From Candidatus Avoscillospira stercoripullorum (GTDB taxonomy: Bacteria > Bacillota > Clostridia > Oscillospirales > Oscillospiraceae), in NCBI GenBank assembly GCA_018712905.1, contig DVGD01000048.1, forward strand, positions 1 to 17,177: a stretch of 17,177 bases of DNA. The letters are read 5' to 3'. Positions 15,441 to 17,177 of the stretch are shown one piece after another. Position 1 is the stretch's first letter, and every line of letters begins with the position of its first letter. The notes under the pieces were generated by a model that ran no database searches, had not been told where the DNA came from, and saw only the letters and a list, made by a program, of their open reading frames with translations. A program made the translations under genes and the position numbers.

Positions 15441-15443
15441 ACT
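15415..15443 (+). promoter_or_regulatory. Sigma-A promoter of higBA
   Basis: TTGACC (15415-15420), 17-nt spacer, TATACT (15438-15443): 5/6 at both boxes with ideal spacing. The predicted start is near 15450, which places an in-frame ATG at 15434 upstream of the transcript and supports ATG 15473 as the toxin start. Confidence 0.75.
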
Positions 15444-15472
15444 CAGAGCAGATCGGGTTAGGCGGTACTTCA

Positions 15473-15832
15473 ATGCACGTTGAGCTTTCTTGCATGCAAT
15501 CGGGCAAAGAGGTGGTGCAGGAATTTCCGGATAGCCTGCCCCATAAAGATCTGGCTAAGGTGATCCGGGATATTGAACTTCTGGAGCAATATGCTCCCGA
15601 CTTACATGAGCCCTATACAAAACATATCGATGGGTCGATTTGGGAGCTGCGCTCGAAATTTTCCAGCAATATCTATCGTATCTTCTATTTCATTTGGAAT
15701 GGGAATAAGCTGGTACTGCTTCACGGCTTTACGAAGAAGACTCAAAAGACACCGCCGGCTGAAATCGCGATTGCAAAGAAGCGGATGAAAGATTATCAAA
15801 GCCGCGCACAATCAATATACCCAACGCAATAA
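15473..15832 (+). CDS. higB: HigB-type toxin (RelE superfamily, Gp49-like)
   Basis: Toxin of 119 residues, predicted to be an mRNA-cleaving ribosome-dependent RNase of the Gp49-like HigB group. Family hallmarks are SIWELRSKFSSNIYRIFYF (55-73) and LLHGFTKKTQKTPPAEIAIA (82-101), with basic residues K89, K92 and R60 in positions typical of these RNases. I chose ATG 15473 because the longer frame (ATG 15434) would start inside the -10 box. Its ribosome site is weak (TAGGCGG), in contrast to the strong one for the antitoxin, which fits the excess of antitoxin such modules need. The toxin-first order and 14-nt spacing to an HTH antitoxin are the standard HigBA layout. Confidence 0.87.
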   Translation: MHVELSCMQSGKEVVQEFPDSLPHKDLAKVIRDIELLEQYAPDLHEPYTKHIDGSIWELRSKFSSNIYRIFYFIWNGNKLVLLHGFTKKTQKTPPAEIAIAKKRMKDYQSRAQSIYPTQ

Positions 15833-15846
15833 GGAGGCCGTATCAT

Positions 15847-16119
15847 ATGGACTTTAAGGAGTATCAGGAAAAGGTATTTGCCGAGCGCCCCGAAGTCAAG
15901 GAAGAGTACGACGCGCTGGCGCCTCAATACGAGATCATTTGTGCTGAAATTGAGAGCCGCAGAGCCATCGGCATGACCCAAAAACAACTGGCAGAGAAAA
16001 TGGGGACAGCGCAGGCAAATATCTCCAGATTTGAGAGTGGCACCTACAACCCGTCCCTGGCCTTTCTGCAAAAAATGGCAGACAGCCTTGGGAAAACGCT
16101 CAAAATATCTCTGGAGTAA
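15847..16119 (+). CDS. higA: HigA-type antitoxin (HTH XRE family)
   Basis: A 90-residue antitoxin and repressor. An acidic helical N-terminus (EYQEKVFAERPEVKEEYDAL, 5-24), as in antitoxins that wrap the toxin, is followed by an XRE helix-turn-helix at about 42-66 (GMTQKQLAEKMGTAQANISR continuing to FESG). It neutralises HigB and probably binds the two palindromes in the promoter. AAGGAGG (15831-15837) overlaps the toxin stop codon and is well spaced from ATG 15847, which suggests translational coupling and abundant synthesis. The TATCATATG around its own start resembles an operator half-site, possibly by chance. Confidence 0.9.
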   Translation: MDFKEYQEKVFAERPEVKEEYDALAPQYEIICAEIESRRAIGMTQKQLAEKMGTAQANISRFESGTYNPSLAFLQKMADSLGKTLKISLE

Positions 16120-16168
16120 TCAGGGGCGGAGGCGACAGCTTCCGCTCCTGATTCTTAATGTGCTTTTT
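16118..16168 (+). terminator. Terminator-like hairpin after higA
   Basis: AATCAGGGGCGGA (16118-16130) pairs with TCCGCTCCTGATT (16141-16153), one G-U pair, and the helix extends inward through GGC/GCT to a GACA loop. A T-rich stretch with TTTTT follows at about 16164-16168, somewhat distant from the stem. The hairpin begins within the higA stop codon. Confidence 0.65.
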
Positions 16169-16288
16169 ATACTGCTCGTGCCTCCGCCCGAAAAGGCTGG
16201 TGAATGAATTGAAGTTTCATTGTACTAGGGATCGTTTGCCATAGTAGAGAATGCTGCTTATTTGTGTTAATATGGAATATAACAAAGT
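16169..16288. other. Intergenic gap between higA and the VbhA-like gene
   Basis: This is AT-rich, with no gene. A promoter for the VbhA-like gene is possible around TTGCCA (near 16228) or the TTAATATGGAATATAAC stretch (near 16267-16283), but neither has two good boxes at proper spacing. Confidence 0.35.
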
Positions 16289-16516
16289 ATGATCCAGTTA
16301 CGTACTAGGAGTAGACACAATATAAAACGAAAACAAGATATTGCCAACGCTTCACAGCACAAACAGAATCTGCGCAATATCTACGGTACATTTGCCCTAG
16401 AAGGAATGACGATCAGCAAGACAACCCGCCGCAATCTGGATCGCATAGCCAGCGGTGCGGTCAGCTACCAGCAGGTCTTGCAGGAATTGCGGACGAAGTA
16501 TCAGCGAAAAGGCTAG
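16289..16516 (+). CDS. VbhA-like Fic antitoxin, no Fic toxin beside it
   Basis: Small basic helical protein, 75 residues from ATG 16289. It carries TFALEG at 34-39, which fits the (S/T)xxxE(G/N) inhibitory helix of Fic antitoxins; E38 would block the AMP-transferase site. The following ISKTTRRNLDRIASGAVSYQQVLQEL is also typical of the VbhA family. Such antitoxins normally precede and overlap a fic gene, but none follows here. The start is uncertain: ATG 16289 has a poor ribosome site, whereas AGGAG (16307-16311) is correctly placed for an in-frame ATA at 16322 (next codons KRKQDIANA). This may be a mutated ATG, and the gene may be poorly expressed or dead. Confidence 0.65.
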   Translation: MIQLRTRSRHNIKRKQDIANASQHKQNLRNIYGTFALEGMTISKTTRRNLDRIASGAVSYQQVLQELRTKYQRKG

Positions 16517-16533
16517 TTCTTACGTGCCATAAC

Positions 16534-16611
16534 GAGGCAGACCTGCTGAAACTGTAAGAACTACGAGAACAGTTTGGAAACCTGACTGCAGCCTTGGCGC
16601 ACCGCGATGGA
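16534..16611 (+). pseudogene. Short decayed reading frame
   Basis: The frame reads EADLLKL, stop (16555-16557), then ELREQFGNLTAALAHRDG. The protein-like helical character on both sides of the stop, with no ribosome site of its own, suggests a gene remnant of unknown family. Chance cannot be excluded. Confidence 0.3.
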
Positions 16612-16624
16612 AGGAGCGCGCGAT

Positions 16625-16864
16625 ATGGCGTCTTATCAGGATTTTGTGGACTATGGTGTAAGCCGGAGCAGCTGAAGACCGTCGTTTCGTACAGCGGTCT
16701 ATCTGCTGCCGCTGGAGGATCTGCGTATGATCCTGGCCGAACTCAGCAGGCTGCCGGAAATGGCTTCTATGCAGGATCGAGCCCGCGCTGCGGCAGAACA
16801 ACTTCAGGAAGCGGCAAACCGCCGGGGCATCAGCCTCAAGAAAGAAAAGAAGGAAAGCAAATGA
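16625..16864 (+). pseudogene. Frameshifted small helical protein gene
   Basis: ATG 16625 with AAGGAG 8 nt upstream opens MASYQDFVDYGVS and then hits a stop (TGA 16673-16675). The next frame reads PEQLKT at the same place, so loss of one base around 16663-16668 plus a second shift near 16683-16690 would join it to RTAVYLLPLEDLRMILAEL and a lysine-rich end, KKEKKESK, whose stop overlaps the next ATG (ATGA, 16861-16864). The reconstructed product would be roughly 80 residues, helical, of unknown family. A shorter intact reading from ATG 16727, which has GGAGG 8 nt upstream, would give 45 residues and cannot be excluded. Confidence 0.55.
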
Positions 16865-17177
16865 AACATACCATGCGCCTACAGCCGCAGCCCTTTTCTA
16901 TGATCCGGTCTGGCGAAAAGACCATGGAGCTGCGGCTTTATGATGAAAAACGGCAGAAGATCAAAGTCAACGATGAAATCGAGTTCTGCAGCCCAGAAAA
17001 CGGGCAAACGCCATACACTGTGCGCGTAAAGGCGCTGCATCGCTTTCAGAATTTTGCGGAGCTCTATGCGGCGCTGCCGCTGCTCCGATGCGGCTATACC
17101 AGAGAAACGCTGGCAAGCGCATCGCCGGACGATATGAACGCCTATTATTGTCCCCAGCAGCAGGCGAAGTACGGGGT
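16861..17177 (+). CDS. ASCH-domain protein, partial (3' end beyond the right edge)
   Basis: 105 codons are visible before the right edge. The start MKHTMRLQPQPFSMIRSGEK and the following TMELRLYDEKRQKIKVNDEI, then EFCSPENG, carry the ASCH pattern: a Gly/Lys-rich turn, an E-x-R strand, and a V-N/G-D segment before a beta-strand. ASCH is a PUA-like fold that probably binds RNA or modified nucleosides; some members are RNases or amidohydrolases acting on acetylated cytidine. The start ATG overlaps the stop of the upstream frameshifted gene by four bases, showing they were once translationally coupled. GAAAG precedes the start. The specific function is unknown. Confidence 0.78.
   Translation, partial: MKHTMRLQPQPFSMIRSGEKTMELRLYDEKRQKIKVNDEIEFCSPENGQTPYTVRVKALHRFQNFAELYAALPLLRCGYTRETLASASPDDMNAYYCPQQQAKYG

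Noticed and set aside
1..17177. CRISPR arrays, rRNA, tRNA, prophage structural genes
   Set aside because: None seen: no regularly spaced repeats, no rRNA or tRNA signatures, and no phage structural or integrase proteins in any frame.

Overview
The window reads as chromosomal DNA from a Gram-positive anaerobe of the Clostridia, probably a gut Oscillospirales-type organism. Pointers are AGGAGG-type ribosome sites, sigma-A promoters, a CUT1 sugar ABC transporter with no ATPase gene beside it, a YesL/DUF624 protein, and GH94 and permuted GH3 enzymes typical of plant-glucan degraders. This assignment is an inference from protein style; no rRNA or marker gene is present.

The core (about 0.5-14.6 kb) is a beta-glucan (most likely beta-1,3 or mixed-linkage beta-1,3/1,4) utilisation locus in two transcription units. 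The first runs rightward: yesL-like DUF624 membrane protein (671-1288), then a GH16 endo-glucanase (1437-2204), a GH94 phosphorylase of laminaribiose-phosphorylase type (2219-4933) and a GH94 phosphorylase of cellobiose/chitobiose-phosphorylase type (4947-7358). A strong intrinsic terminator lies between yesL and GH16, with a good promoter just upstream of it, so GH16-GH94-GH94 looks controlled by attenuation or by a promoter-proximal operator. An AraC-family regulator (8141-7362, minus strand) converges on the last phosphorylase gene with only 3 bp between the stop codons. The second unit runs rightward from a divergent promoter region: lipoprotein sugar-binding protein (8395-9777), two permeases (9846-10811, 10811-11653) and a domain-permuted GH3 beta-glucosidase (11841-14414), ending in an unusually long stem-loop (14458-14573).

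Proposed working: the transporter imports short beta-glucan oligosaccharides. The enzymes lack signal peptides, so GH16 would cut longer oligosaccharides in the cytoplasm, the two phosphorylases would split beta-1,3- and beta-1,4-linked disaccharides into glucose 1-phosphate plus glucose, and GH3 would hydrolyse the remainder. The transport ATPase is presumably a shared MsmX-type protein encoded elsewhere.

The flanks look accessory. At the left edge is a truncated minus-strand gene for a small zinc-ribbon protein (284-1). On the right, about 0.8 kb without convincing genes (14574-15397) precedes a HigBA toxin-antitoxin module with two almost identical palindromic operators in its promoter. 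Then come a VbhA-like Fic antitoxin with no Fic toxin beside it, a frameshifted small gene, and an ASCH-domain gene that runs off the right edge.
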